A stretch of DNA of 39,150 nt from Flavobacteriaceae bacterium (lineage in GTDB: Bacteria; Bacteroidota; Bacteroidia; Flavobacteriales; Flavobacteriaceae), in assembly GCA_024763365.1 (NCBI GenBank), contig JANTFO010000011.1, forward strand, positions 1 through 39,150, given 5' to 3'. The position numbers and the translations under genes are program-made. The notes under the pieces are model-generated. The model ran no database searches. It was not told the DNA's origin and saw only the letters and a list, made by a program, of their open reading frames with translations. Below are positions 16,891-25,399 of the stretch, piece after piece; the stretch's first letter is position 1, and the number at the start of each line of letters is the position of its first letter.

Positions 16891-18807
16891 ATGGATTTCA
16901 GTTATACAATATACATTTTAATTATCCCAATTTTTACCTTTCTGTTTTTAGGTTTCTTTTATAATAAAATTAAACCTATAGTTTCCGGATGGATAGGTGT
17001 GGCAGCATTAAGTGTGGTAGCCATCCTGTCTTATTATACTGCCATTCAATATTTTTTACATGTACCAAAAGTAGATGGAGCATTTACTACTTTCTATGGT
17101 TTCAAGTATAATTGGATGAACTTTACAGAAACGCTAAGAATAGATATGGGTGTCATGATAGATCCTATTTCAGTAATGATGTTGGTTGTCGTTTCAACTA
17201 TATCATTGATGGTTCATATTTATAGTAGAGGATATATGAAAGGAGATAGGGGATACACCAGATTTTTTGCATTTCTTTCACTTTTTACATTCTCTATGAT
17301 GGGATTGGTAGTCGCCACTAATCTATTCCAGATTTATATTTTCTGGGAATTAGTTGGGCTTTCTTCTTTCTTGTTGATAGGGTTTTATTACGAAAAACCT
17401 TCAGCTGTAGCAGCTGCAAAGAAAGCTTTTATTGTAACTAGGTTTGCAGATTTAGGGTTTTTAATAGGTATTCTACTAATGGGATATTATGGAGGCTCTT
17501 ATGATTTTATGACATTGAATGATATTAATGGAGTGGCAATATCTAACTGGGCATCTCATTCATTTATGGGCTTATCGGTTATTACCTGGGCTTTGATTTT
17601 AATGTTTATGGGAGGAGCCGGTAAATCTGCGATGTTCCCGTTACACATTTGGCTTCCGGATGCCATGGAAGGCCCTACACCTGTTTCAGCTTTGATCCAT
17701 GCTGCTACCATGGTTGTAGCCGGAGTTTATTTGGTGGCCAGGATGTTTCCCATGTTTCATTTTGTTGAAAATGGTTATGCCCTGCATGTAGTGGCTTGGG
17801 TAGGTGCTATTTCTACTCTTATTGCAGCGATTATAGCTTTGACGCAGTATGACATTAAACGCGTGCTGGCCTTTTCAACCATGTCTCAAATCGGCTATAT
17901 GATGTTGGCCTTAGGTGTATCAGGCTATTACGAGCATGAAGGAGTAGGTTATATGGCTTCCATGTGGCACTTATTTACTCATGCCATGTTTAAAGCCTTA
18001 CTATTCTTAGCGGCAGGCTCTGTAATTCACTCAGTTCATAGTAATTTTATGCAAGATATGGGTGGCCTACACAAGTACATGAAAATCACGAGCATCACTT
18101 TTTTAATTGCTGCCTTGTCCATTTCAGGCTTTCCATTTACAGCCGGTTTTTTTAGTAAAGATGAAATATTATTAGCTGCTTTTAAACATAACAAACCTAT
18201 ATACTTTATTACATTGTTTGTTGCAGGTTTGACAGCCTTTTATATGTTTAGATTATATTTTAGTATTTTCTGGGGCAAGAAAACCGAATATGAACATACG
18301 CCTCATGAATCTCCATGGTCTATGACATTACCTATGCTATTTTTAGCATTCATGAGTATTGCCTCCGGGTATTTACCCATGACAGAATGGCTAACACCTG
18401 ATAGAGTTGGTTTTCACGGGCATGTTAATTGGGGGATGGCCTCTATAGCAGTAGCTGTAGGTCTGATAGGAATTATTATAGCTTATGTTTTTTATAAAAA
18501 ACCAACTAATTATCCTGAAAGAATCAGTAAAGCCTTTGGGCGTTTATATCAATGGACTTTCAGAAAATTCTATATGGATGAACTGTATTTGTTTATCACA
18601 AAGAAAATTATTTTTAAACGTATAGCAGCACCCTTTGCCTGGTTTGATAGAAATGTAGTAGATGGCACTATGAACTTAATAGGAAACTCTACGGTACGTG
18701 GTTCAAAATTGATTAAAGGATTACAATCCGGAAAAATTCAAGATTATGCCTTGGCATTTGTAGGTGGTGTTTTTGTTTTAGTTTTAATTGTTTTATACAT
18801 CTGGTAA
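16891..18807 (+). CDS. nuoL: Complex I subunit L (antiporter-like, ND5)
   Basis: 638 residues, the normal NuoL size, with the proton_antipo_N/M signatures ELVGLSSFLLIGFYYEKPSA, MGGAGKSAMFPLHIWLPDAM and EGPTPVSALIHAATMV. The C-terminal region carries the long lateral-helix segment and a final anchor helix (about 615-636). It pumps protons at the distal end of the membrane arm. nuoM follows after one base. Confidence 0.96.
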   Translation: MDFSYTIYILIIPIFTFLFLGFFYNKIKPIVSGWIGVAALSVVAILSYYTAIQYFLHVPKVDGAFTTFYGFKYNWMNFTETLRIDMGVMIDPISVMMLVVVSTISLMVHIYSRGYMKGDRGYTRFFAFLSLFTFSMMGLVVATNLFQIYIFWELVGLSSFLLIGFYYEKPSAVAAAKKAFIVTRFADLGFLIGILLMGYYGGSYDFMTLNDINGVAISNWASHSFMGLSVITWALILMFMGGAGKSAMFPLHIWLPDAMEGPTPVSALIHAATMVVAGVYLVARMFPMFHFVENGYALHVVAWVGAISTLIAAIIALTQYDIKRVLAFSTMSQIGYMMLALGVSGYYEHEGVGYMASMWHLFTHAMFKALLFLAAGSVIHSVHSNFMQDMGGLHKYMKITSITFLIAALSISGFPFTAGFFSKDEILLAAFKHNKPIYFITLFVAGLTAFYMFRLYFSIFWGKKTEYEHTPHESPWSMTLPMLFLAFMSIASGYLPMTEWLTPDRVGFHGHVNWGMASIAVAVGLIGIIIAYVFYKKPTNYPERISKAFGRLYQWTFRKFYMDELYLFITKKIIFKRIAAPFAWFDRNVVDGTMNLIGNSTVRGSKLIKGLQSGKIQDYALAFVGGVFVLVLIVLYIW

Positions 18808-18808
18808 T

Positions 18809-20296
18809 ATGGATATTTTAACACTTTTCGTAGTAGTTCCTGTTCTAACTTCAATAGCTTTACTCTTTACAAAAGAATTAAAGCAATCACGTATGGTTGC
18901 CATGATTGGTTCTGCCCTTCAATTAGGCATGGCTATCAATCTGATCTTTGCTTATTTTAAAGAAAGAGCTACCAATGATGCAGTAATGCTCTTTACCAGA
19001 GATGTCATGTGGTTTGAGCCCTTTAATATTCATTACAGTATAGGCGTAGATGGGATTTCTATATTAATGATCATTCTTACGGCAACTATTGTTCTGGCAG
19101 GTGTATTCATCTCTTGGATGGTGGATGATATGCCTAAAGAGTTTTTTATCACACTAATTATTTTAGCAACCGGAGTTTATGGTTTCTTTATTTCCATTGA
19201 TCTCTTTACCATGTTCGTTTTCTATGAGATCGCTGTGATACCTATGTATCTATTGATAGGTATTTGGGGAAGTGGCCCCCGAGAATATGCTGCGATGAAA
19301 CTTACCTTAATGTTAATGGGAGCTTCAGCTGTTTTATTGGTAGGTATATTAGGTATTTACTATCACTCCAATGCCGACGGTGGTGCATTGACTTTTAATA
19401 TCTTAGAGATCTCCAAAGTGCATATTCCTATAGAGGCTCAAAAACTATTTTTCCCTTTAGTATTTATTGGTTTTGCTACTATTGGGGCGCTATTTCCTTT
19501 CCATACATGGTCACCCGATGGACATGCCTCAGCACCAACGGCAGTTTCAATGCTGCACGCAGGGGTATTGATGAAATTAGGTGGTTATGGTATTTTTAGA
19601 GTGGCGATGTTCTTATTACCGGCCGGTGCTTTACATTGGACAGATCTATTTATTGTACTATCAGTTATCGGTGTGGTGTATGGTGCTTTAAGTGCCATCA
19701 AACAAACCGACTTAAAATATATCAATGCATATTCATCTGTGAGCCACTTGGGTATGGTAATTTTTGCTTTATTAATGCTCAACAAAACTGCCTGGACAGG
19801 TGCCTTCATGCAATCCTTATCACACGGCTTTATGACAGCACTTTTCTTTGCTTTGATCGGTATGATTTACGGCAGAACACATACACGCGATGCGACCAAA
19901 ATGGGTGGCTTACTGAAAGTAATCCCTTTTATTTCTTTGATATATGTAATTGCCGGTTTAGCCTCCCTTGGTTTACCGGGGATGAGTGGTTTTGTATCTG
20001 AGATGAACATTTTTGCAGGTGCTTTCCAACATACAGATACATTCCATCGAGTAATGTCGATATTGGTTGTCTCTGCGATTGTTATAACAGCCGTTTATAT
20101 TTTAAGAGTGGTAGGTATGATGCTTATGGGGCCTTTAAGGGATGATTCCTATAATGAATTGCCTAAAGCTACTTGGTATGAACGTACAGGTATTTACTTG
20201 TTGATGATCCCGGTGGTAGGTATGGGTATTTTACCATTGTGGTTGACTAATTTGATCAATACAGATATATTACCCTTTATCGAAAAGTTGATATAA
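18809..20296 (+). CDS. nuoM: Complex I subunit M (antiporter-like, ND4)
   Basis: 495 residues from the ATG at 18809, one base after the nuoL stop. An upstream in-frame ATG at 18788 lies inside nuoL and would add seven unlikely residues. Signatures are FYEIAVIPMYLLIGIWG, FPFHTWSPDGHASAPTAVSMLHAGVLMKLG (split motif) and SVSHLGMV. It is one of the three antiporter-like proton channels. Confidence 0.96.
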   Translation: MDILTLFVVVPVLTSIALLFTKELKQSRMVAMIGSALQLGMAINLIFAYFKERATNDAVMLFTRDVMWFEPFNIHYSIGVDGISILMIILTATIVLAGVFISWMVDDMPKEFFITLIILATGVYGFFISIDLFTMFVFYEIAVIPMYLLIGIWGSGPREYAAMKLTLMLMGASAVLLVGILGIYYHSNADGGALTFNILEISKVHIPIEAQKLFFPLVFIGFATIGALFPFHTWSPDGHASAPTAVSMLHAGVLMKLGGYGIFRVAMFLLPAGALHWTDLFIVLSVIGVVYGALSAIKQTDLKYINAYSSVSHLGMVIFALLMLNKTAWTGAFMQSLSHGFMTALFFALIGMIYGRTHTRDATKMGGLLKVIPFISLIYVIAGLASLGLPGMSGFVSEMNIFAGAFQHTDTFHRVMSILVVSAIVITAVYILRVVGMMLMGPLRDDSYNELPKATWYERTGIYLLMIPVVGMGILPLWLTNLINTDILPFIEKLI

Positions 20297-20328
20297 AAAT
20301 TTAAAATTTATATAGAAAATATTAGGAA

Positions 20329-21756
20329 ATGAATTGGACTAGTTTTTTTATGATGCGAAATGAGATTTTGCTTCTGGCCTTGATCCTGATCATGCTGGTT
20401 TTAGAAATCTCTTCAAAACCCGAACAAAAAAAAGGATTGATCAACATTGCTTTAGCTTTGTTTTTCGCACATACTTTGATCGGCTTTTTCCCCAATCAAG
20501 TTGGAGAATTATTTGGTGGATCTTTTCGTACTAACGGATTGATTGATTTTTTTAAAAATGTGTTGAATGTTGGTGTACTTATTATCTTATTCCAATCCGT
20601 TGATTGGCTAAAAGAAAAAACATTGGCGTATAATAAAGTGGCTGAATTTTTTGTGCTTTTATTCTCATCACTTTTGGGGATGTATTTTATGATCTCATCG
20701 GGTGACTTTTTGATATTCTACATAGGTTTGGAATTATCAACTTTACCACTGGTCGCTTTAGTTGCTTATAATTCACATAATCATAAAGCAACAGAAGCGA
20801 GTATCAAGTTAATTTTATCTGCAGCATTGGCATCCGGTATCACACTATTTGGAATTTCCATGTTATATGCCACTGGAGGTTCTATTTTCTTTGATGCATT
20901 AGCTTCTAACTTACAGAACTCTCCCTTAGCCATTTTGGGCTTGATATTTTTCATTTCGGGTGTAGGTTTTAAAATTTCATTGGCACCTTTCCATTTTTGG
21001 ACAGCCGATGTGTATGAAGGGGCACCTATAAGTATAACTTCATACTTATCTGTAGTTTCTAAAGGAGCTGCCATTTTTATTTTGATGATAATCTTATTTA
21101 CAATACTACCAGTATTATCAGAATCCTGGAAAATAGTGGCCTATGTTTTAGCCCTAACGACTATGTTCACGGGTAACCTTTTTGCTTTACGCCAACAAAA
21201 TATGAAGCGATTTCTAGCCTACTCATCCATTGCGCAAGCAGGTTTTATGATGTTGGGTATTATTAATACAGAAGCCTTAGGTGTGTCAACAATAGTTTAT
21301 TTTGTATTAATCTATGTATTTTCCAATTTGGGCGCATTTGGGGTGGTACAAGCTATTTCTTTACAAACCGGAAAAGAAAATATGGATGATTATACCGGCC
21401 TATATAGAACTAATCCAAAATTAGCACTTGTATTTCTTTTAGCTTTATTTTCTTTAGCTGGTATACCACCTGTTGCCGGATTCTTTGGTAAATTTTTCTT
21501 ATATACGGCTGCCGCTTCTAAAGGTTACTATTTATTAGTTTTCCTTGCTGTTGTTAATGTCACCATAGCACTCTATTATTATCTCTTGCCCGTAAGAATG
21601 ATGTTTTTAAGAAAAAGCGATGAGGCTATTCCTTATTTTAAAAGTAAACCTTTTATGAGAATCGGTTTGATTATAACAGTGGCTGGTATTTTTGTCTTAG
21701 GATTATATAGCCCTTTATACGATTATATTGTAGCATTGAGTCAAAATATTTTTTAG
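20329..21756 (+). CDS. nuoN: Complex I subunit N (antiporter-like, ND2)
   Basis: 475 residues with GLELSTLPLVALVAY, LAPFHFWTADVYEGAP and YSSIAQAGFMMLG, the antiporter-module signatures of NuoN. It is the last recognisable subunit; an unrecognised gene starts 3 nt after its stop. Confidence 0.96.
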   Translation: MNWTSFFMMRNEILLLALILIMLVLEISSKPEQKKGLINIALALFFAHTLIGFFPNQVGELFGGSFRTNGLIDFFKNVLNVGVLIILFQSVDWLKEKTLAYNKVAEFFVLLFSSLLGMYFMISSGDFLIFYIGLELSTLPLVALVAYNSHNHKATEASIKLILSAALASGITLFGISMLYATGGSIFFDALASNLQNSPLAILGLIFFISGVGFKISLAPFHFWTADVYEGAPISITSYLSVVSKGAAIFILMIILFTILPVLSESWKIVAYVLALTTMFTGNLFALRQQNMKRFLAYSSIAQAGFMMLGIINTEALGVSTIVYFVLIYVFSNLGAFGVVQAISLQTGKENMDDYTGLYRTNPKLALVFLLALFSLAGIPPVAGFFGKFFLYTAAASKGYYLLVFLAVVNVTIALYYYLLPVRMMFLRKSDEAIPYFKSKPFMRIGLIITVAGIFVLGLYSPLYDYIVALSQNIF

Positions 21757-21759
21757 CAA

Positions 21760-22080
21760 ATGGAATTACAAGGCAAACATCAATTTGGCAGTATTGACGA
21801 TACAAGAGTTACTTTTGTTGAGAAAAAAACAACAAAAGAGCGTGTAGATTTTTTGAAAGAATTACTAGAGTACAATGGTTTCGAAGTACTTATTCAAGAA
21901 GAAAAAAGAAAATCGGAAGAAGAACCTCAACGCTATACTATAGCAGTAACCGATATGGTGTTTAATCCAGCTATTTGGATTTTTCAACGTAGGCTCTTAA
22001 CACCTGACGGACATATTGTTACCCATGATTACTGGGATCAAAAAACGACTGAAACATCACCGCGGTATTGGCGTCCTTAA
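21760..22080 (+). CDS. Unrecognised small soluble protein at the end of the nuo operon
   Basis: 106 residues, starting 3 nt after nuoN and clearly part of the same transcript. I do not recognise the family. It has no signal peptide and no membrane segment, and it is highly charged with a lysine/glutamate-rich middle (EEKRKSEEEPQRY). The C-terminus is aromatic (GHIVTHDYWDQK, then PRYWRP). Sequence around 9-60 reads like a compact alpha/beta fold (TRVTFVEKK, VDFLKELLEYNGFEVLIQEE). By position it could be an accessory or assembly factor for complex I, but nothing in the sequence proves that. Confidence 0.8.
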   Translation: MELQGKHQFGSIDDTRVTFVEKKTTKERVDFLKELLEYNGFEVLIQEEKRKSEEEPQRYTIAVTDMVFNPAIWIFQRRLLTPDGHIVTHDYWDQKTTETSPRYWRP

Positions 22081-22084
22081 AAGC

Positions 22085-22303
22085 CTAGTATACTTTTACA
22101 ACCACAAATCCATTGGGAGTTTTTTTATAATATTTACTATCCCAATGGTAATATCTTTTTCCTTTAACCAGGACTACTTGGTGATTTTTAGGTGGGTGTT
22201 TGATATAAACTACTTTTTTACGTGGTGTTCTTGTATGAATGACACACGAATTTAACGAGCATAAAAACAGAGAAAGCAATCCAACAAATAGTATTTTTTT
22301 CAT
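22085..22303 (-). CDS. Small lipoprotein
   Basis: 72 residues with a lipoprotein signal peptide (MKKILFVGLLSLFLCSLNSC; lipobox L-N-S-C20). The mature part is short, basic and aromatic (KGKRYYHWDSKYYKK). No acidic run follows the acylated Cys, so it lacks the usual Bacteroidetes surface-export signal and probably stays facing the periplasm. It is convergent with the nuo operon, with 4 nt between stops. Function unknown. Confidence 0.75.
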   Translation of the reverse strand: MKKILFVGLLSLFLCSLNSCVIHTRTPRKKVVYIKHPPKNHQVVLVKGKRYYHWDSKYYKKTPNGFVVVKVY

Positions 22304-22304
22304 G

Positions 22305-22325
22305 ATAAATAGTTTTTCTATTTAT
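22305..22325. promoter_or_regulatory. AU-rich hairpin abutting the lipoprotein start codon
   Basis: ATAAATAG and CTATTTAT form a perfect 8-bp stem around a 5-nt loop, one base upstream of the minus-strand ATG at 22303. It could affect translation initiation; function unproven. Confidence 0.35.
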
Positions 22326-22517
22326 TAAGACTTCAATTATATTTAATAGTTTAAAATAGATTTCCCGTATCATTCACCGCAAGTATTGTTAAATATGATT
22401 AAGTGACTGTATATGAGCTTCCTAAATAATTATTAATGGCTATTTTACATGCCCAAATTTGGGTATCGCTTGCATTTTGAGTACATATCTATTTCGTTGC
22501 TAACTTTTTGTAATACA

Positions 22518-22553
22518 CTTGTAACTACAAAAGTCAGACGCCTTGTAACTACA
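22518..22553. repeat. Two direct copies of a 12-mer
   Basis: CTTGTAACTACA at 22518-22529 and 22542-22553, starts 24 bp apart, enclosed by the 10-bp inverted repeat 22474-22483/22554-22563. Only two units, so not a CRISPR. Confidence 0.6.
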
Positions 22554-22665
22554 TACTCAAAATTCATGAATAATATAGGAATATTAAAAAAGTGTGTATT
22601 AAATCATACATAACCAATATAGGTTTTAAGGCAAAATAAACTGAAAATAATACTTAGTAAATTGT

Positions 22666-24672
22666 TTAAAAGTCCCAATACCAATTCAAGATATCGGTCC
22701 GTAAACCAAGACTAAACCATAGCGTATGGCCATTTTCATAGATCAAGTTGGACTCAGTAGAACTAAAATCTCTATACAAGATACTACCGAACAATTTAAG
22801 CCTACTGGAAGGATTTACAAGATAACCGGCTTGTAATTCCCCAATTAAGATATCAGCTTTGTTACCTTGCGTCATATTGACACCAAAAACGGAATTTTTC
22901 TCTGAATTAGAACGAAAAATATTCCCCCCATAACTATATGAATCAACTCCCTCACTATAGTCAAAACCTTTAACCCCGGAAATAAATTTTAAATGCCCAA
23001 ACCATCGGTCTTTTTGAAAATCGGTTTTAAAAATAAACTCTTTGAAGTTACCTTCCCAGTTATGTGCTAAGGCTTGGTTGACATGGCCATAATTAAGGGA
23101 AGTATTACTATGTGAATAGGTAAATGGACGCACCTGATTGTATTCGAGCTGAAAGCTTAAGTTAGGAACTTTAAACGCATTGTAATAGGTAGCACCAATT
23201 TGATACCCATATTTATTAGCCCAATAACCGGTATTATCTAAAAAATGTTCAAAAGTCAATTCGTCTAATAGAAACTGTCCATAAATCTTTGCGGTGTGCC
23301 ACAATTTATAGGAAGCATTCAATCCGAGAAGGGCATTGCCTGCTCTTGAACCATTTTCATATTCTAAAGCTCTATATAGGATAACAGGGTTCAAATATTG
23401 AGGATCAAAACCTTGTTCATCGGTCTTGGCCCATATCACACTTTCATATAGGCCAATATTGAGATTTTTGGTGGCATTCCAACTCAAATGATGAAGAGCC
23501 ATGTATTTTCTTTTATATGGTTCATCGTTAGCCGTTTCAGTATTGACATCCCGCAGCCAAGTCCAGAGATTGGTATACTGTATTTTCCAAAATTTGGTTT
23601 TAACTTTCAAAAAAGTATAGGGTGCCCCAACATCCGATAAGAATAAAGAGCGATACCCATCCCCGATAAAATTCTTATCATGGCCAAATTGAACATTCAT
23701 AAATTTGAATGGCTGCGCACTCACATAACCTGTAGCCAATGGAAAATCAAAAGCATTCGACTGATACTCTTTGGAAATATCTCTGGAAGGCACCACAGCA
23801 TAGGCTTCAGCTATAGGTTTTTTATAAAGTGAATAAGCATTGACATAAGGTGCAAAGCGTCCTTGATTTTCATAAATAGTAGTGGAAAAACCCAGTTTAT
23901 TAGAAAAACCTCCCTGAAATATAAACCCTCTTGTATTTAGATAAGTGTAATCCTCAACATCTTGTACTTTTCCTAATTGTATGTCAAAAACAGGATCCAC
24001 TTCAAACCAGTATTCCGCTGATTCATATTGGAATAGGTGTTCGTTCAACAACCTCCTACCACCCCAACTTGATTTATTATAAAACAAATTCTGATCTATA
24101 GAATCCAAATCAGAATAAAGAGCTACTTCTTCAAAAATATAGGGCTTAAAAATAGTATGAGAATCAGATGCTAAAACATAAGTTGATAGTGCCTCGTTAT
24201 TTTCTAAACTTAAAGGTAGATTGATCAATTTTTTTAAACCTGTTGAAAGTTTAGGCTCCTCTTTTTTAATCAAAGGCACTTGAGCAACTTCAGTTTCGGT
24301 TTCAGGATAATAAAGCATATATTGTTTATCCAATCTTCTCCCCTCAAAAGTAGCCGGTTCAAAATCTGGAAATAGTGTAAATACCCTATTGACTTCTTTC
24401 ACAATATCCGAATCCTCAATACTGATGTACAAAATCTTATAAGTAGCTTCTTTGGTAGCCGAAAAGAAAACACTAAAAGTGGGGCTTTGAGCATCGGAAG
24501 ACTCTTTGAAATTTGTATAAAACTTTTCAGCTATGGTGTTGACAAAACATTCTTCAAGTTGCTCGGCTTGCTCTTGTGAACAGCTCACTAATTTTACAGG
24601 TTTCTCAACCTGACTAAATAATGTAAAGCTCAACAATAAAAAGAAACTAAGAATAGAATATTTTAAAGCCAT
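22666..24672 (-). CDS. Outer-membrane beta-barrel protein, capsule assembly Wzi-like
   Basis: 668 residues with a signal peptide (MALKYSILSFFLLLSFTLFS). The N-terminal about 130 residues are a small soluble region. From about residue 230 the sequence alternates as in a beta-barrel and contains FGHDKNFIGDGYRSLFLSD, the strongest family-like block of Bacteroidetes Wzi/capsule-assembly proteins. It ends in WYWDF, an outer-membrane insertion-type terminal aromatic. Wzi binds capsular polysaccharide at the cell surface; a gliding-associated polysaccharide role is also possible. It lies 2 nt downstream of a sugar N-acetyltransferase, which supports a polysaccharide link. Confidence 0.75.
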   Translation of the reverse strand: MALKYSILSFFLLLSFTLFSQVEKPVKLVSCSQEQAEQLEECFVNTIAEKFYTNFKESSDAQSPTFSVFFSATKEATYKILYISIEDSDIVKEVNRVFTLFPDFEPATFEGRRLDKQYMLYYPETETEVAQVPLIKKEEPKLSTGLKKLINLPLSLENNEALSTYVLASDSHTIFKPYIFEEVALYSDLDSIDQNLFYNKSSWGGRRLLNEHLFQYESAEYWFEVDPVFDIQLGKVQDVEDYTYLNTRGFIFQGGFSNKLGFSTTIYENQGRFAPYVNAYSLYKKPIAEAYAVVPSRDISKEYQSNAFDFPLATGYVSAQPFKFMNVQFGHDKNFIGDGYRSLFLSDVGAPYTFLKVKTKFWKIQYTNLWTWLRDVNTETANDEPYKRKYMALHHLSWNATKNLNIGLYESVIWAKTDEQGFDPQYLNPVILYRALEYENGSRAGNALLGLNASYKLWHTAKIYGQFLLDELTFEHFLDNTGYWANKYGYQIGATYYNAFKVPNLSFQLEYNQVRPFTYSHSNTSLNYGHVNQALAHNWEGNFKEFIFKTDFQKDRWFGHLKFISGVKGFDYSEGVDSYSYGGNIFRSNSEKNSVFGVNMTQGNKADILIGELQAGYLVNPSSRLKLFGSILYRDFSSTESNLIYENGHTLWFSLGLRTDILNWYWDF

Positions 24673-24674
24673 AT

Positions 24675-25256
24675 TTAGTCTTGTATTTTAGATACTTTTT
24701 GATCTTTAAATTGGTATTTTTCCCCACTTTCAGGGCAGGAAGCAAAACCCTTTTCATCAAAAATTAATCGATGTCCATATTCACTCATCCAGCCTACTTG
24801 CTTAGCCGGGTTTCCTATTACTAATGCGTAAGGAGACACATCCTTTGTTATCACTGCTCCGGCTCCGATAAAGGCGAATTTGCCAATATTATTTCCACAC
24901 ACTACTGTAGCATTCGCACCAATACTGGCTCCCTTCTCTACTAGTGTTTTTTCATATTGCCCCCTTCTCACCACAGCACTTCGTGGATTTGTCACATTGG
25001 TAAAAACCATGGATGGACCTAAAAAAACATCATCGGCACAGATCACACCGGTATAGATAGACACATTGTTTTGGACTTTGACATTATTTCCTAAAACCAC
25101 TTCAGGTGAAACGACCACATTCTGTCCTATATTACAGTTCTTACCTATCACACTACCTGTCATAATATGTGAAAAATGCCATATTTTAGTTCCTTCACCT
25201 ATTTGGCATCCATCATCAATAATAGCTGTTTCGTGCGAGAAATAATCCTTTTGCAT
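24675..25256 (-). CDS. Left-handed beta-helix acyltransferase, WlbB/WbpD-like sugar N-acetyltransferase
   Basis: 193 residues of hexapeptide repeats (for example VVLGNNVKVQNNVSIYTG, GANATVVCGNNIGKFAFIGAGA). The KIWHFSHI start and the NVTNPRSAVVRRGQYEKT loop are typical of N-acetyltransferases acting on UDP-3-amino-2,3-dideoxy sugars in O-antigen or capsule synthesis. The tail VIGNPAKQVGWMSEYG is family-like. It forms a two-gene unit with the Wzi-like gene; no other sugar-nucleotide genes lie nearby. Confidence 0.85.
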   Translation of the reverse strand: MQKDYFSHETAIIDDGCQIGEGTKIWHFSHIMTGSVIGKNCNIGQNVVVSPEVVLGNNVKVQNNVSIYTGVICADDVFLGPSMVFTNVTNPRSAVVRRGQYEKTLVEKGASIGANATVVCGNNIGKFAFIGAGAVITKDVSPYALVIGNPAKQVGWMSEYGHRLIFDEKGFASCPESGEKYQFKDQKVSKIQD

Positions 25257-25308
25257 AAACTCGTATTAGAAATTACGAATTTACATTATTTTTTTAATGC
25301 TTATAAAA

Positions 25309-25316
25309 CAAAAGTA
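25309..25316 (-). promoter_or_regulatory. -7 box for the acetyltransferase/Wzi-like unit
   Basis: Minus strand TACTTTTG, a perfect TAnnTTTG, about 50 nt upstream of the start at 25256. No well-spaced TTG found. Confidence 0.4.
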
Positions 25317-25376
25317 TACGTCTTTATCAAAACATCTTAACCAGACTTTTATTAGATATTAGTTCTGGGTTTTTAC

Positions 25377-25384
25377 TATTTTTG
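25377..25384 (+). promoter_or_regulatory. -7 box close to the exporter start
   Basis: TATTTTTG, a perfect TAnnTTTG, 15 nt upstream of the ATG at 25400. A transcript starting about 7 nt later would have a leader under 12 nt. This favours the ATG over the in-frame TTG at 25382, which overlaps the box. Confidence 0.45.
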
Positions 25385-25399
25385 CACAAATTTTTTCGA

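Larger units (their letters stand above)
22304..22665. other. 362-bp gene-free gap with short repeats
   Basis: No supported gene. It holds a hairpin next to the lipoprotein start (22305-22325), a 12-bp palindrome CCCAAATTTGGG (22452-22463), a 10-bp inverted repeat ATTTTGAGTA/TACTCAAAAT (22474-22483 and 22554-22563), and within it two copies of CTTGTAACTACA (22518-22529, 22542-22553). Confidence 0.7.

Noticed and set aside
22518-22553. CRISPR-like direct repeats
   Set aside because: Only two 12-bp units with a 12-bp gap and no cas genes.
25382-25399. TTG at 25382 as start of the exporter (six more residues)
   Set aside because: It overlaps the predicted -7 promoter box; the ATG at 25400 gives a normal N-terminus.
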